Counted from the first letter of the stretch, positions 35,916-44,379 are shown. The stretch: DNA of 64,000 nucleotides from Atopobiaceae bacterium (GCA_017545665.1 JAFWKQ010000074.1:39505-103504), one strand, 5' to 3'. The notes: generated by a model from the sequence alone, not told the origin. Numbers and translations are program-made.

Positions 35916-37859
35916 ATGTCGGATTTGTATTCGCAGATCGTTCAGTACATGATCGATGATTACGAGGATTGCAGAGAAGGGGGTACGTCAGGTGCGCTTA
36001 CACTCGTTATTACGTATCTTGAAGAAGAGTACTCCATACAGTTTAGGACCCGTGCCAAGCGACTGTATAGGCAGCTGCTGGAGGCGCCTGACGAAGAGTC
36101 GTTAAGCGCAAAGACGGAGTTGGCCCGTTTTTTAATGGAGGCGCTCTACAAGGACAACCGCCTAAAAAGCAGAGGCAACAAGAAGGGGCTTAGCATCGAC
36201 GACCCTGTTCTTAAGCCATTCATCGCCATACTGAAGAGCGGCGAGGAAGCTTCGGATGGCCCGCAAAAGAATAGCTCACGTAAGAACAAGGCCATTTTGC
36301 TGGAAACACAAAAGAGACTTCCAGAAAACATAGACCTCATCGAGGACGACCACCTCAAGGCCCTCATTGAGGTTTTGCTGCAAAACGACGTGAGGATCAA
36401 AAGCTATAACGTGTGCAATCGTCTTTTTGAGCTTAGGGAAGACAATGCCCTTGGCTCTCTTGGCGCTAGGCTCAAAGACGGAATAGATCGAGGCGAGCCG
36501 GGATGGTGGGGAAGCGGAACGTCCTTTGTGACCTTTTTTAACAAGGAGAAGAGGTACACAAACGGGTTTCTCGATGAGCGCGGCTTTAAAAGGAAGGAAT
36601 GGAATACCGCAGAATGGTGGGAAAGGGTCTTCCAAGACCCGAGCAGCGTAGACGTTGAACTCAACGTGATTATCGAGTGCGCCCTTAGTATTCAGGCGTC
36701 CCTTGAAATAAAGAACTGGACTTCAGATCTTGGACGCGTGAAGGACCTTCCCATTCGCTTGGTCGACCTTTATCTTCGTCAAAACGAAAGTCATGGCCTC
36801 TCTTCGCGTCCTTCGAACGAGGAAGACATGATCCGGCTCGTTCTGAGCATGAATGACAAGAGGTATCGCAGGGCTGTTGTTCCTTTGCAACTTGACCCAA
36901 GAACGGGCGCGGGACTCTTTGTAATGGGAAAGGAGCAGGCTGAGCGCCACGGTCGAGGCGTTGTGAGCTTCCCTAATACGCATGCGACATTTGCTTTGGT
37001 GGACTACAAAATGGGGTCGCCTTTGTGGGGCGAGCTGACGGGGTCAAAGAATGCTGTGGGAAATCAGCTGCCCATAGTTCCTCATGACTGTTTTATCGTT
37101 CCTCCCGATCCGGGTGATATGAAAGCCGACAATCTCGTTGAAGAGGAGTGGAGGCGACCGCTCAGGGAGCTTATGGCCAGATACGATCTCTGGGCACAAA
37201 AGGAAGGCCCTGAGACATCTTTTGCGTCGTACCGAAACAACCCTTCGATGTCGTTGGGTGCCATGCCAAGCGATTGCCCAGAGGCATATCGGCAGTATTT
37301 TGCCACCTCGTCGGCGACGGTAAAAAGAGGCATACGGCTTGAAGACTACACGCCTGATGCGGAAGAACCTGTTGATGCGGTTGTGCCCGCCTGTTTGGTT
37401 GGCTACCTAAAGGACCGCGGGGAGCTCGAAGGGCTCTCTCTGTTTGGCCCGTTGGATATTGAGAATGCGTATGCGGAGGGAAAGATACGTGTGAGTTACA
37501 GCGATTCCCAAAAAAGAATCGCGACATATAGAAGAATGAAGGCGCATCACAATGGTAGGGAACTCGGAATAGTTCTCGCTGACTTCATACCCTACGTAAT
37601 AAAGAGCTGCTATACGGAGGAGGCATGGAAGGGTATTCTTGTTGACGCCTCGGAAAAGGATGACTTCAAAGTATGCTACACAAAGTATCTTAAGGACCTT
37701 GAAGAGAGAGGCATCATGGATACGGGCAAGGCGAGCGATGCCGAAAGGTGGCTCAGTGGTTTGATGCAAGGTAAGGAAAAGAGGTCAGTGTCGAGTATGG
37801 TAAAGCACTGGAAGAATACATATGATGAACGTCCGTTCGATCCTGTTGGGCTTAGCTAA
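35916..37859 (+). CDS. Unknown protein in the beta'/sigma operon, 647 aa
   Basis: ATG 35916 follows GGGGA and lies 62 bases after the sigma-like gene. I recognise no family. Residues 1-190 are helical and charged; 190-260 contain an aromatic patch (EPGWWGSGTSFVTFFNKEKR, TAEWWERVF); the middle has a beta-rich segment (FPNTHATFALVDYKMGSPLW); and the C-terminus is helical and basic. No zinc site, P-loop or membrane segment is visible. Its operon position suggests a partner of the alternative polymerase, for example an assembly or promoter-specificity factor. That is inference. Confidence 0.7.
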   Translation: MSDLYSQIVQYMIDDYEDCREGGTSGALTLVITYLEEEYSIQFRTRAKRLYRQLLEAPDEESLSAKTELARFLMEALYKDNRLKSRGNKKGLSIDDPVLKPFIAILKSGEEASDGPQKNSSRKNKAILLETQKRLPENIDLIEDDHLKALIEVLLQNDVRIKSYNVCNRLFELREDNALGSLGARLKDGIDRGEPGWWGSGTSFVTFFNKEKRYTNGFLDERGFKRKEWNTAEWWERVFQDPSSVDVELNVIIECALSIQASLEIKNWTSDLGRVKDLPIRLVDLYLRQNESHGLSSRPSNEEDMIRLVLSMNDKRYRRAVVPLQLDPRTGAGLFVMGKEQAERHGRGVVSFPNTHATFALVDYKMGSPLWGELTGSKNAVGNQLPIVPHDCFIVPPDPGDMKADNLVEEEWRRPLRELMARYDLWAQKEGPETSFASYRNNPSMSLGAMPSDCPEAYRQYFATSSATVKRGIRLEDYTPDAEEPVDAVVPACLVGYLKDRGELEGLSLFGPLDIENAYAEGKIRVSYSDSQKRIATYRRMKAHHNGRELGIVLADFIPYVIKSCYTEEAWKGILVDASEKDDFKVCYTKYLKDLEERGIMDTGKASDAERWLSGLMQGKEKRSVSSMVKHWKNTYDERPFDPVGLS

Positions 37860-37996
37860 ACATAACTACGCAAAATGTATGAAGCAAAACCTCCCGTGTA
37901 TCAAAGGGGAATGCCCCCCTGCATCTAATGGTTAGAGGCACTTGAGGGATGAGCGCCGTACGACCTGGAAGCATATCCGCTGAAAGGAGATTCCCC

Positions 37997-38707
37997 TTGT
38001 TCCACTACGCAATTTCCGACACCCATGGATTCCAGGACGCGTTTGACCAGGCGCTCTCGGTGGTAGACCTCACGGATGAGAACCATCTGTACCTGCTGGG
38101 AGATTACGTTCCGCGTCAAAATAACAAGATGAGCGAGGGAAGGTACCTGCAACGCTGCGCCGAGTCACTCTCGTTCGTTCGTCGCTACCAACATGAGCAC
38201 GAGGGCCACGTTACCGTGCTTCCGGGAAATCACGAACTCTTTTTGCTCGATCGGGTGGAATATGGCGAGATACAGATTTCCGACGCCCTGTACGATTGGT
38301 TACGAAGGATTCCCAGGTACGTGGAAACAGACAGCAACATATTCGTACACGCAGGCGTGGACGAGGAAGCGGGCGAGTGCTGGCGCTGGGGCACGAGCGA
38401 CTGGGACCTTTGCGGCAAGTTCCCCGCGACCTTTGGACGCTTTTGCAAGACCATCGTGGCCGGTCACGTGGGCGCCTGGACGCTTGCGGGTGACCCCGAC
38501 TATGAGGGCGTGTTTTGGGATGGGCAGAGCCACTACTACATAGACGGCTCCACCCAAAAGACTGGGCGCGTCAACGTGCTTCGCTATGACGTGGATCGTA
38601 ACGTGTACGAGCAGCTCGTTGCGACCGCCCAAGGCGTGGGAACGTGGCACGCGATCGAGCCTGCGCTGGGTCTGGTTGGTAAAAATGACGAGGGGTCGGG
38701 GGCCTAG
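37997..38707 (+). CDS. PPP-type serine/threonine or Ap4A-like phosphatase
   Basis: A 236-aa protein. TTG 37997 is preferred because AAAGGAG lies 8 bases upstream; an ATG at 37949 has GAGGG directly against it and adds 16 non-conserved residues. Metal motifs run in order: SDTHG, LLGDYVPR, LPGNHELFLL, VHAGVD, VAGHVG and a final HYYIDG. The pattern is that of bacterial PPP phosphatases (PrpE, ApaH). A decayed version of the island promoter lies upstream (ACTACGCAAAA at 37866, GTATCAAAGG at 37898). Confidence 0.85.
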   Translation: MFHYAISDTHGFQDAFDQALSVVDLTDENHLYLLGDYVPRQNNKMSEGRYLQRCAESLSFVRRYQHEHEGHVTVLPGNHELFLLDRVEYGEIQISDALYDWLRRIPRYVETDSNIFVHAGVDEEAGECWRWGTSDWDLCGKFPATFGRFCKTIVAGHVGAWTLAGDPDYEGVFWDGQSHYYIDGSTQKTGRVNVLRYDVDRNVYEQLVATAQGVGTWHAIEPALGLVGKNDEGSGA

Positions 38708-38791
38708 CACGTCATTGTTTAGGGGGTTGTACGACCTCCATATTTGTGCTGCTACTTTTGTGTGCGTCTCATTCCGTGCACCTTGACTTGT

Positions 38792-38842
38792 CTACGCAAT
38801 AGTTGCGTAGACAAACACATGGTTCCGTATCTACAAAGTAGG
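38792..38842 (+). promoter_or_regulatory. Shared island promoter, site 2 (DUF2786 gene)
   Basis: A palindrome centred on ACGCAATAGTTGCGT (38794-38808) with arms extending to TTGTCT/AGACAA. Then 18 bases, then GTATCTACAAAGTAGG at 38827. The start codon lies 38 bases after the box start. Confidence 0.75.
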
Positions 38843-38864
38843 TAATGCGAACAAGGAGGTACAA

Positions 38865-39614
38865 ATGGATACCACACACAACGACATGCTAGAACAAATC
38901 AAAAAAATCCTGCTCATGTCCCAGCTAAATGGGTTTGCGGGGGAAGATGCCGTGAACGCGGCACTCGCTGCCCAGCGCTTGGTTGCAGACAATGCCGCAG
39001 CCCAGCGCAAGCCGCCCGCATATGTGAGGGTCACGGCAGAAGACCGGGCCATCATAAAAACGGGAATGGAGGAGACGAGGCTGGCAAGTGTAGGTGCAAC
39101 CTGGACAAGCGAGTGGAACTCGTCGCTTGCCGCAGCGGTGGCACCAAACTTCCGCTGTGAGTACTACTTTGGCAGGTCCCAAAAAGCTGATGAGTGCAGG
39201 CCGCGCAAGGTAGTTCGGTTCTTTGGACAAAAGACCGATGCCCTTGCGGCAAAGCTCGTATACGAGCATCTTGTAGAGGCTGCCACCAAATGCGGAAACG
39301 AATTCGCACAAACACGCATATACGAACTTGATGGTCAGGTGGGGGATTGCGCGAGCCAAGCCGAGCTCTTTAACACATGGGTCCACGGCTTTATTGAAGG
39401 TGTAAAGGACCGGCTCGACCAACAGGCATGGGAACTCTCCATCTACGTTCCCCAGATGGTCCAAAGGGCCTATGCAAAAATCTCCCAGGATTTCGCTAGC
39501 GTCCCCATACGCGAAGTGAGGAGGACAAACGACCAGGCCGTCCTCAATGCGAGACGTAGTTGCAGCCGTGCCGGCCTTGGTGCCTCAAAGCCCGCTCATC
39601 GGTTGAACGCATAA
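38865..39614 (+). CDS. DUF2786 protein, 249 aa, paralogue 1
   Basis: ATG 38865 follows AAGGAGGT. The N-terminus (MLEQIKKILLMSQLNGFAGE, DAVNAALAAQRLV) is the DUF2786 helical domain. The rest aligns with the protein at 41367: W-x-x-x-LA-x-x-x-A-x-NFRC, FFGQKTDALAAKLVYEHL, FNTWVHGFIEGVKDRLDQQA and a basic Arg/Ser-rich tail. The function of the family is unknown; members are frequent in phages and plasmids. Driven by island promoter site 2. Confidence 0.8.
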   Translation: MDTTHNDMLEQIKKILLMSQLNGFAGEDAVNAALAAQRLVADNAAAQRKPPAYVRVTAEDRAIIKTGMEETRLASVGATWTSEWNSSLAAAVAPNFRCEYYFGRSQKADECRPRKVVRFFGQKTDALAAKLVYEHLVEAATKCGNEFAQTRIYELDGQVGDCASQAELFNTWVHGFIEGVKDRLDQQAWELSIYVPQMVQRAYAKISQDFASVPIREVRRTNDQAVLNARRSCSRAGLGASKPAHRLNA

Positions 39615-39649
39615 ACGGAAACCTATCCGAGCCAAGGGGGCAGCGCGTT

Positions 39650-39700
39650 ACGCAGTAATTGCGTGGCACGCTGCCCTCTTGCGTAGGTAAAAGATGATGG
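39650..39700 (+). promoter_or_regulatory. Shared island promoter, site 3
   Basis: ACGCAGTAATTGCGT (39650-39664) lies inside a longer inverted repeat ending GGGCAGCG/CGCTGCCC. Then 18 bases, then GTAGGTAAAAGATGATGG at 39683. The start codon lies 42 bases after the box start. The long stem could also terminate the upstream gene. Confidence 0.7.
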
Positions 39701-39724
39701 GAAATGCAAACGAAAGGAAGGCGC

Positions 39725-40204
39725 ATGACTATTAAGCCACTCACCCCCAACCCAGTCGAGCCCGCCAACTTCTCTCAGGCGCTCGACGCCCTCCTTACCC
39801 TTGGTACCTGCCTGCAATGCCAAGGCCTCGTGGACGCTTCCGAATGCTCGGAAGTCATGGGTAACATCCGTGACCTCTCGCTTGAGGTGCTGGACCATGG
39901 CGAGGAGTTGTACCGACAGGTGCCCCTCAACAACTACTACCGCAGCCTCAACCTTGAGGGCCTCAACGCGTTTGTGGACTCCCTTGAGTCTGCCGCAACG
40001 GCACGTCGCAAAAGCATCCGCAAACGCCTCGCATGGGCTGACGAGCTGTGCATGTGCCATATAGGACGCAAGCCGTTCCAAAAATGGTACTCGTCAAACG
40101 AGGCCGTGGACGAGGCCTGCAGGCAGGCTTATCTCTGGATTGCGACCGGCCACGACCCAGCAGGTCCCGAGTTGCTCAAGTACTTCTTTGCCCCCGCCGC
40201 ATAG
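39725..40204 (+). CDS. Unknown small protein, 159 aa
   Basis: ATG 39725 follows AAAGGAAGG. It is a helical protein with several cysteines (TCLQCQGLV, WADELCMCHIG) and a basic helix (ATARRKSIRKRLAWADE). No family is recognised. It has the shared island promoter and is followed 94 bases later by the Sel1-repeat gene, which lacks its own copy and may be co-transcribed. Confidence 0.7.
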   Translation: MTIKPLTPNPVEPANFSQALDALLTLGTCLQCQGLVDASECSEVMGNIRDLSLEVLDHGEELYRQVPLNNYYRSLNLEGLNAFVDSLESAATARRKSIRKRLAWADELCMCHIGRKPFQKWYSSNEAVDEACRQAYLWIATGHDPAGPELLKYFFAPAA

Positions 40205-40298
40205 GAAGTCACACGTTCGTGCCATTGGGAGATGACCCGATGACACGAACGCATCTCGTTATTAGAATGCGAAACGATTGACAAGCAAAAGGAACATC

Positions 40299-41234
40299 AT
40301 GTTTGAACACACACCCATACCCTGCGGCACCGAGTACGTAACCAAGGATCTCATTGCCGACACCACAGACCAAAACGAACGCGCTTGGGGACTGGCAGTT
40401 GAGTGCGTCAGCCACGACATAGACACTGGTATGCCAAAGCAGGGCAGCAAACCCGAGTGCGTACTCGTGCGAGGCTTCAATGGGAACGAGCGCTACACGC
40501 TTGACGAAGCCATCGAGCTTTACAACAGTCTTGATGAGGAGGCCATAGCCAAGCATCTTGTCCCTGGCGAGAGGGTCATTGTGCCGTCCCTTTCGTCGAG
40601 CGGGCGCGTTGTTTGCGACATGGTGCCCGTCAAGATGCTTCTCCACATTGACGACGATACGCTCGTTGACGAAGTGGCATGCGAGTACCAGTTTGAGACC
40701 CATGTGCGCGTGGGGACCCCTGGCATCCAAAAGGCCGATCGGCCGAGCGCCGAGCAGGCAAAAAACGGGAGGAAGGCGTTCTATCAGGCGGTTGCCTGCT
40801 TGCAGGGCGACGGGGTGGGGCGAGACATACGCCGTGGTGTGGAGCTCATGGAAGAGGCGGCCAAGTTAGGCAATAGCTTGGCACAATACAATCTCTATCT
40901 GTTCTACCTTGGGCCCGAGCGCAACAGGTATACCCAGGAGGAGGCATTCGGCTTTCTCCAGTCCGCCGCACATCAAAATCTTGGTCCGGCACTCAAAGAC
41001 CTGGGTGAAGTTTATTTGTCTGGCGTCTTGGGTCAGGAGGTCAACGAGAACCGAGCCCTTTCATGCTACTTCCAAGCCGTTGCGGTTGGCGAGTGGAGTG
41101 CCATACCCTTGTGTGTAGGTCTTATGATCAAGACCATGTCTATGGGGGAGGAAGACGCCATAGCGCTCCTTAAGCTGGGTGCCCGTAAGGGGGATCCCGA
41201 GTGCGCGGAGATGCTGGCGAACTTAGCACGCTAG
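40299..41234 (+). CDS. Sel1-like repeat protein, 311 aa
   Basis: ATG 40299 follows AAAAGGA. The N-terminal half (1-155) is beta-rich and unassigned. Residues about 165-300 hold TPR-like Sel1 repeats (GVGRDIRRGVELMEEAAKLG, EEAFGFLQSAAHQNLGPALK, NENRALSCYFQAVAVGEWSA, EDAIALLKLGARKGDPECAE). Such repeats mediate protein-protein contacts. An inverted repeat (CGTTCGTG/CACGAACG) lies just upstream at about 40213-40249. Confidence 0.8.
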   Translation: MFEHTPIPCGTEYVTKDLIADTTDQNERAWGLAVECVSHDIDTGMPKQGSKPECVLVRGFNGNERYTLDEAIELYNSLDEEAIAKHLVPGERVIVPSLSSSGRVVCDMVPVKMLLHIDDDTLVDEVACEYQFETHVRVGTPGIQKADRPSAEQAKNGRKAFYQAVACLQGDGVGRDIRRGVELMEEAAKLGNSLAQYNLYLFYLGPERNRYTQEEAFGFLQSAAHQNLGPALKDLGEVYLSGVLGQEVNENRALSCYFQAVAVGEWSAIPLCVGLMIKTMSMGEEDAIALLKLGARKGDPECAEMLANLAR

Positions 41235-41292
41235 CAGCGCGGCAAACAACCAGTCCTCAGCTTCCCCTTTGAGTTGAGTACAACGCCACCGC

Positions 41293-41343
41293 ACGCAAAA
41301 GTTGCGTGCGGTGGCGTTCTCTTTGGTATGTAAAGAATAGAGG
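41293..41343 (+). promoter_or_regulatory. Shared island promoter, site 4 (second DUF2786 gene)
   Basis: ACGCAAAAGTTGCGT (41293-41307) is the centre of a 37-nt perfect inverted repeat (41282-41318, 17-bp arms). Then 18 bases, then GTATGTAAAGAATAGAGG at 41326. The start codon lies 41 bases after the box start. Confidence 0.75.
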
Positions 41344-41366
41344 ACGATCCACAGAGAGGAGTTCCC

Positions 41367-42113
41367 ATGTCAGACAAGAGCCTTTTGGAAAGGATTAAAA
41401 AGCTTTTGTCCATTACCGAAGAGAACGGTGCATCCGAGCAGGAGGCCATATCCGCAGCGCTCATGGCGCAGAGACTCATGGCCAAACTGAACATCTCGGA
41501 AACCGACCTTATCGACCCCATTGAAGAGCCGTCCAAAGATCCCATTACGGGTTCTGCGGCAATCAAGCGACATGAGTGGCAACTCTCGCTTGCCCGCATT
41601 ATTGCCAAGAACTTTCGCTGCCTTCATTACCTTACTAGCCATATTGATCCCCAAAGGGGCAGACGCGTCTCGGACGTCGTCTTTTATGGGCACAGTCAGG
41701 ATGCGGAAGCGGCAACACTCGTGTACGAGCGCCTGTGCGTCGTCGCAAAGAGGCTTGGTAATGCCTATGCGCGCAAGCGTTGCAAGGAGCTCGAGGCTCA
41801 GAGTGTCGGACGGGTTAGCCAGTCCTCAATCTTTAACACGTGGATTAGTGCCTTTATTGAAGGCGTTGGCTCCGAGCTCGAAAGACAGTCTCAAGAGCTC
41901 ATGATTGTTGTTCCGACCGACGTCAGGCGCTCCTACCGCATCCTTACCAAGGGCTTTAGCAGCTACACGCCCCGCAGTGTTCATCGTTTAGACGATTGCA
42001 CAACCAAAAACGCCGGTCGCAGCGCCGGACGCGATTCCGTTCGCTCTGGCCGTGTTGGCACGTCGAGCAGCGGGGCCTGTCGTGTGGAACGCAGCCATCG
42101 GCTGCCCACATAG
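41367..42113 (+). CDS. DUF2786 protein, 248 aa, paralogue 2
   Basis: ATG 41367 follows GAGAGGAG. It begins SLLERIKKLLSITEENGASE, then EAISAALMAQRLMAKLN, a clear DUF2786 domain. The downstream part aligns with the 38865 protein (KNFRCLHYL, FYGHSQDAEAATLVYERL, FNTWISAFIEGVGSELERQS) and ends in a basic tail rich in Arg, Gly and Ser. Two diverged paralogues under the same promoter type suggest an ancient duplication inside the island. Confidence 0.82.
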   Translation: MSDKSLLERIKKLLSITEENGASEQEAISAALMAQRLMAKLNISETDLIDPIEEPSKDPITGSAAIKRHEWQLSLARIIAKNFRCLHYLTSHIDPQRGRRVSDVVFYGHSQDAEAATLVYERLCVVAKRLGNAYARKRCKELEAQSVGRVSQSSIFNTWISAFIEGVGSELERQSQELMIVVPTDVRRSYRILTKGFSSYTPRSVHRLDDCTTKNAGRSAGRDSVRSGRVGTSSSGACRVERSHRLPT

Positions 42114-42133
42114 CCACACAGGGTTCTTGGCAC

Positions 42134-42163
42134 CCCACCTCCTCAGAATGCTGAGGAGGTGGG
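42134..42163 (+). terminator. Hairpin after the second DUF2786 gene
   Basis: 13-bp perfect arms (42134-42146 and 42151-42163) with loop AATG. No T run follows, so termination strength is uncertain. Confidence 0.6.
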
Positions 42164-42414
42164 AGCGCCATCCCATACGGTCGTTGCGTGTTTGCGGGTA
42201 CAGTTAATACTGCGCAACATCACGTACGACAAAAGGATGGTTGAATGCACAAGAGGTCTCTGCTTCCCGTTGCCGTATTCACTGTTTTCCACGAGCTGCC
42301 CAATTCCATCTTCTAACGTTTTTTAGCCAGCTTTCCTTGCATCGCTTTGTCCTTCAGGCAAACGAGATTTTGCCGGAGGCGCTTCGGACTGGCTCTTCTC
42401 AATTTAGCGATCTC

Positions 42415-42465
42415 TACGCAAAAGTTGCGTGCAACAAATCGTGGTCTCGTTTGTATAGGTTGGAG
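42415..42465 (+). promoter_or_regulatory. Shared island promoter, site 5
   Basis: CTACGCAAAAGTTGCGT, with TTGCGT at 42425-42430, then 18 bases, then GTTTGTATAGG at 42449. GGAGGG follows at 42462. No ATG occurs where the other sites place it, so the gene it serves is unclear. Confidence 0.6.
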
Positions 42466-42516
42466 GGTGGCGCCAAACGAAACGGCGCTGCAAGCCGCAA
42501 GCAGAAAGAAAACGCA

Positions 42517-42798
42517 GTGGCTCACTTTAAGAACCAAGTTCCCTACTCATTTGCCGTAACCAGTAAGGACGTGCCTGTGGCTGCCTTTGCGGACGCCACG
42601 GACGCCACCGAGTTTGGACTCGCTCTTTCCTCGCAAGAGGGCAAAGATCGGCCCCAATCCATCTCCATAAAGAACCTGGCTGGCAGGCCGGTGTACGTCT
42701 CGCTTCCAAACGTGGTCAAGCGTGACGGCCGAGACGTCGCTTGGTTCGAGACCCCCGCCCTCGAGAGGTTGTATCGCTCTCTCGACATGTCCGCATAA
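42517..42798 (+). CDS. Unknown small protein, 93 aa, uncertain start
   Basis: The frame is open from 42241 (TTG), but island promoter site 5 lies inside that longer version, so the shorter GTG 42517 start is preferred. The ribosome site is weak. The protein (VPYSFAVTSKDVPVAAFADA ... RPVYVSLPNVVKRDGRDVAW) looks like a compact alpha/beta fold of unknown family. A lost ATG just after GGAGGG at 42462 is possible, which would make this a decaying gene. Confidence 0.45.
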   Translation: MAHFKNQVPYSFAVTSKDVPVAAFADATDATEFGLALSSQEGKDRPQSISIKNLAGRPVYVSLPNVVKRDGRDVAWFETPALERLYRSLDMSA

Positions 42799-42812
42799 CA
42801 CCTTTCCCTACA

Positions 42813-42859
42813 GCCATCCCTTGCCAAACGGCGTCTTGTGCCGTTTGGCAAGGGATGGC
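42813..42859. terminator. 20-bp-arm palindrome upstream of the ClpP-like gene
   Basis: Perfect arms at 42813-42832 and 42840-42859 around a 7-nt loop. It can act as a terminator or as an mRNA leader hairpin for the gene starting at 42899. No T run follows. Confidence 0.65.
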
Positions 42860-42898
42860 CCTCACAACTCACCAAGCAATCCTAAAGAAGGGAATAAA

Positions 42899-43492
42899 AT
42901 GGACAAATACATCTACCCGACCCCCAGCATCATCCGCGAAACTAGCCAGGGCTATCAGTCCATCAACATCTGCGACGAGATGTTTGCCCGACGCGAAATC
43001 GAGTGCGTGGGCGACATCGACGAAACTACCACCTACTCCCTATGCCAGCAGATTCGCCAGCTCGCCAGGGAGGACGAGTGCGAGCGCATAACCATCTTCT
43101 TCAACTCTCCTGGCGGCGAGGTGCAAAGCGGCCTTGCCATCTACGACGTAATGCAGGCGGTCTCGTGTCCCATTCGCACGGTGTGTTTGGGCATGGCGGC
43201 ATCCATGGCCGCGCTGCTGTTTGTGTCTGGCGACGAGCGGCTTATGTTGCCCCACTCTCGCGTTATGATTCATGACCCGCTCATTGTTGGCGGAGTTGGA
43301 GGTTCCGCTCTGGAGCTTAAGACCATCTCCGACAACTTGCTTCGCACTCGCCAAGTCACTGCCGAGGTAATCGCCAAACACACCGGTCACGGCCTCGACG
43401 AGGTTTTGGAAAAGACATCGCGAGACTCTTGGTTCGAAGCTTCCGCGGCGGTGGAATGGAACCTGGCCGACCGTATCATTACGTCTCTTTAG
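42899..43492 (+). CDS. ClpP-type serine protease, orphan paralogue
   Basis: A 197-aa protein; ATG 42899 follows GAAGGGA. The triad is intact: S102 in GMAASMAALL, H125 in SRVMIHDP and D176 in TSRDSWFEA. The N-terminal propeptide region differs from housekeeping ClpP (MDKYIYPTPSIIRETSQGYQ), and loops that dock Clp ATPases look altered. It is remote from clpX and clpC. It may be a regulatory protease for island proteins, for example removal of the sigma-like factor. ClpP-like proteases also occur in phages as head maturation enzymes. Confidence 0.85.
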   Translation: MDKYIYPTPSIIRETSQGYQSINICDEMFARREIECVGDIDETTTYSLCQQIRQLAREDECERITIFFNSPGGEVQSGLAIYDVMQAVSCPIRTVCLGMAASMAALLFVSGDERLMLPHSRVMIHDPLIVGGVGGSALELKTISDNLLRTRQVTAEVIAKHTGHGLDEVLEKTSRDSWFEASAAVEWNLADRIITSL

Positions 43493-43508
43493 GCTCTTGC
43501 TTCGATCT

Positions 43509-43551
43509 AACGTAGCGTTTCAGGAAGCCAGGCAATTTGGAACGCTACGTT
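43509..43551. promoter_or_regulatory. Inverted repeat upstream of the 226-aa gene
   Basis: AACGTAGCGTT (43509-43519) and AACGCTACGTT (43541-43551) form an 11-bp stem. It lies just past the ClpP-like stop and may be an operator or an mRNA hairpin. Confidence 0.45.
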
Positions 43552-43589
43552 GGCGCTTGCGATGTGACAGAAAACCGTTAGGAGAGACT

Positions 43590-44270
43590 ATGGCAGACAA
43601 AAGGATGGAAGTTGCCAAGGAGGTATGGACGCTTGCCAAAACGGGCGTCGCATTTAGGGGCCCAGTCTCTGGCTTTAATAGAGAGCTGCGTGATTCGCTG
43701 ACGTCCGAGCGGGAATTTAAGCCCGAATCGCGCATGGGCAACATGAGCGATGGAGAGTACCGGAGCCTCCGGGAATCTGTAACTGACCTTGGGCCCTATT
43801 GGGAGGGCAGGGAATTCCTTACGGAAACTCATCAGGTTAGAGGTTTGCTTGGCGCGGTTTCGCTGAGCATCGAAGACGCCAAGAAATTCGAGCTCATAAG
43901 AGACTACGTGGTGGATGCCGCCAACTCCGGCACGCAGCGTGAACTCAAGCACGAGTGCGATGTTGAGCGTATGTCGTTTGTTGTCGACAGCGTCTGCAAG
44001 GCGCTTCCTACGTACGCAGACATACGCAATCCGTTTTTCATGCCCCAACTTGAACCGTCAGACCATGTTACCCACGACGCAGCCGAGCGCTTGTCGTTTG
44101 AGTTGTGGACCCACCACATCCGCCAATCTCCCCAAAGCCTCATTGGGACGCTGCTCTTTATGCCCGATCACGGGCAAAGCCTTGTAAAGGCAATCGAGAC
44201 GGTGGCGCCGTTGTACGCGGCGTTCAAGTCGGAAGAGTGGGATGCGTGGGTAACACTTCGCATTTGGTAA
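43590..44270 (+). CDS. Unknown protein, 226 aa
   Basis: ATG 43590 follows TTAGGAGAG. No family is recognised. It is soluble and mostly helical, with an acidic and aromatic C-terminus (LYAAFKSEEWDAWVTLRIW). It lies between the ClpP-like and VirD4-like genes on the same strand, and a hairpin follows its stop. Confidence 0.65.
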   Translation: MADKRMEVAKEVWTLAKTGVAFRGPVSGFNRELRDSLTSEREFKPESRMGNMSDGEYRSLRESVTDLGPYWEGREFLTETHQVRGLLGAVSLSIEDAKKFELIRDYVVDAANSGTQRELKHECDVERMSFVVDSVCKALPTYADIRNPFFMPQLEPSDHVTHDAAERLSFELWTHHIRQSPQSLIGTLLFMPDHGQSLVKAIETVAPLYAAFKSEEWDAWVTLRIW

Positions 44271-44293
44271 CAGTTGTCGTTCGTTAGACATGG

Positions 44294-44326
44294 GCGGCAC
44301 GGGACCACAAGGGAGCCCTGTGCCGC
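44294..44326 (+). terminator. Hairpin after the 226-aa gene
   Basis: GCGGCAC pairs with GTGCCGC, with GGG/CCC inside; TTGAATAAAAA follows. Confidence 0.5.
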
Positions 44327-44379
44327 TTGAATAAAAAGGCGCAAAAGAATTAGTGAAAGACTTAGTGAAAGGAAGAAGC

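Noticed and set aside
29359..42465. The ACGCAA/TTGCGT palindromes as a CRISPR-like or REP array
   Set aside because: They are isolated, each in front of a gene, with fixed distance to a second box and varied outer arms. This fits promoters better than dispersed repeats.
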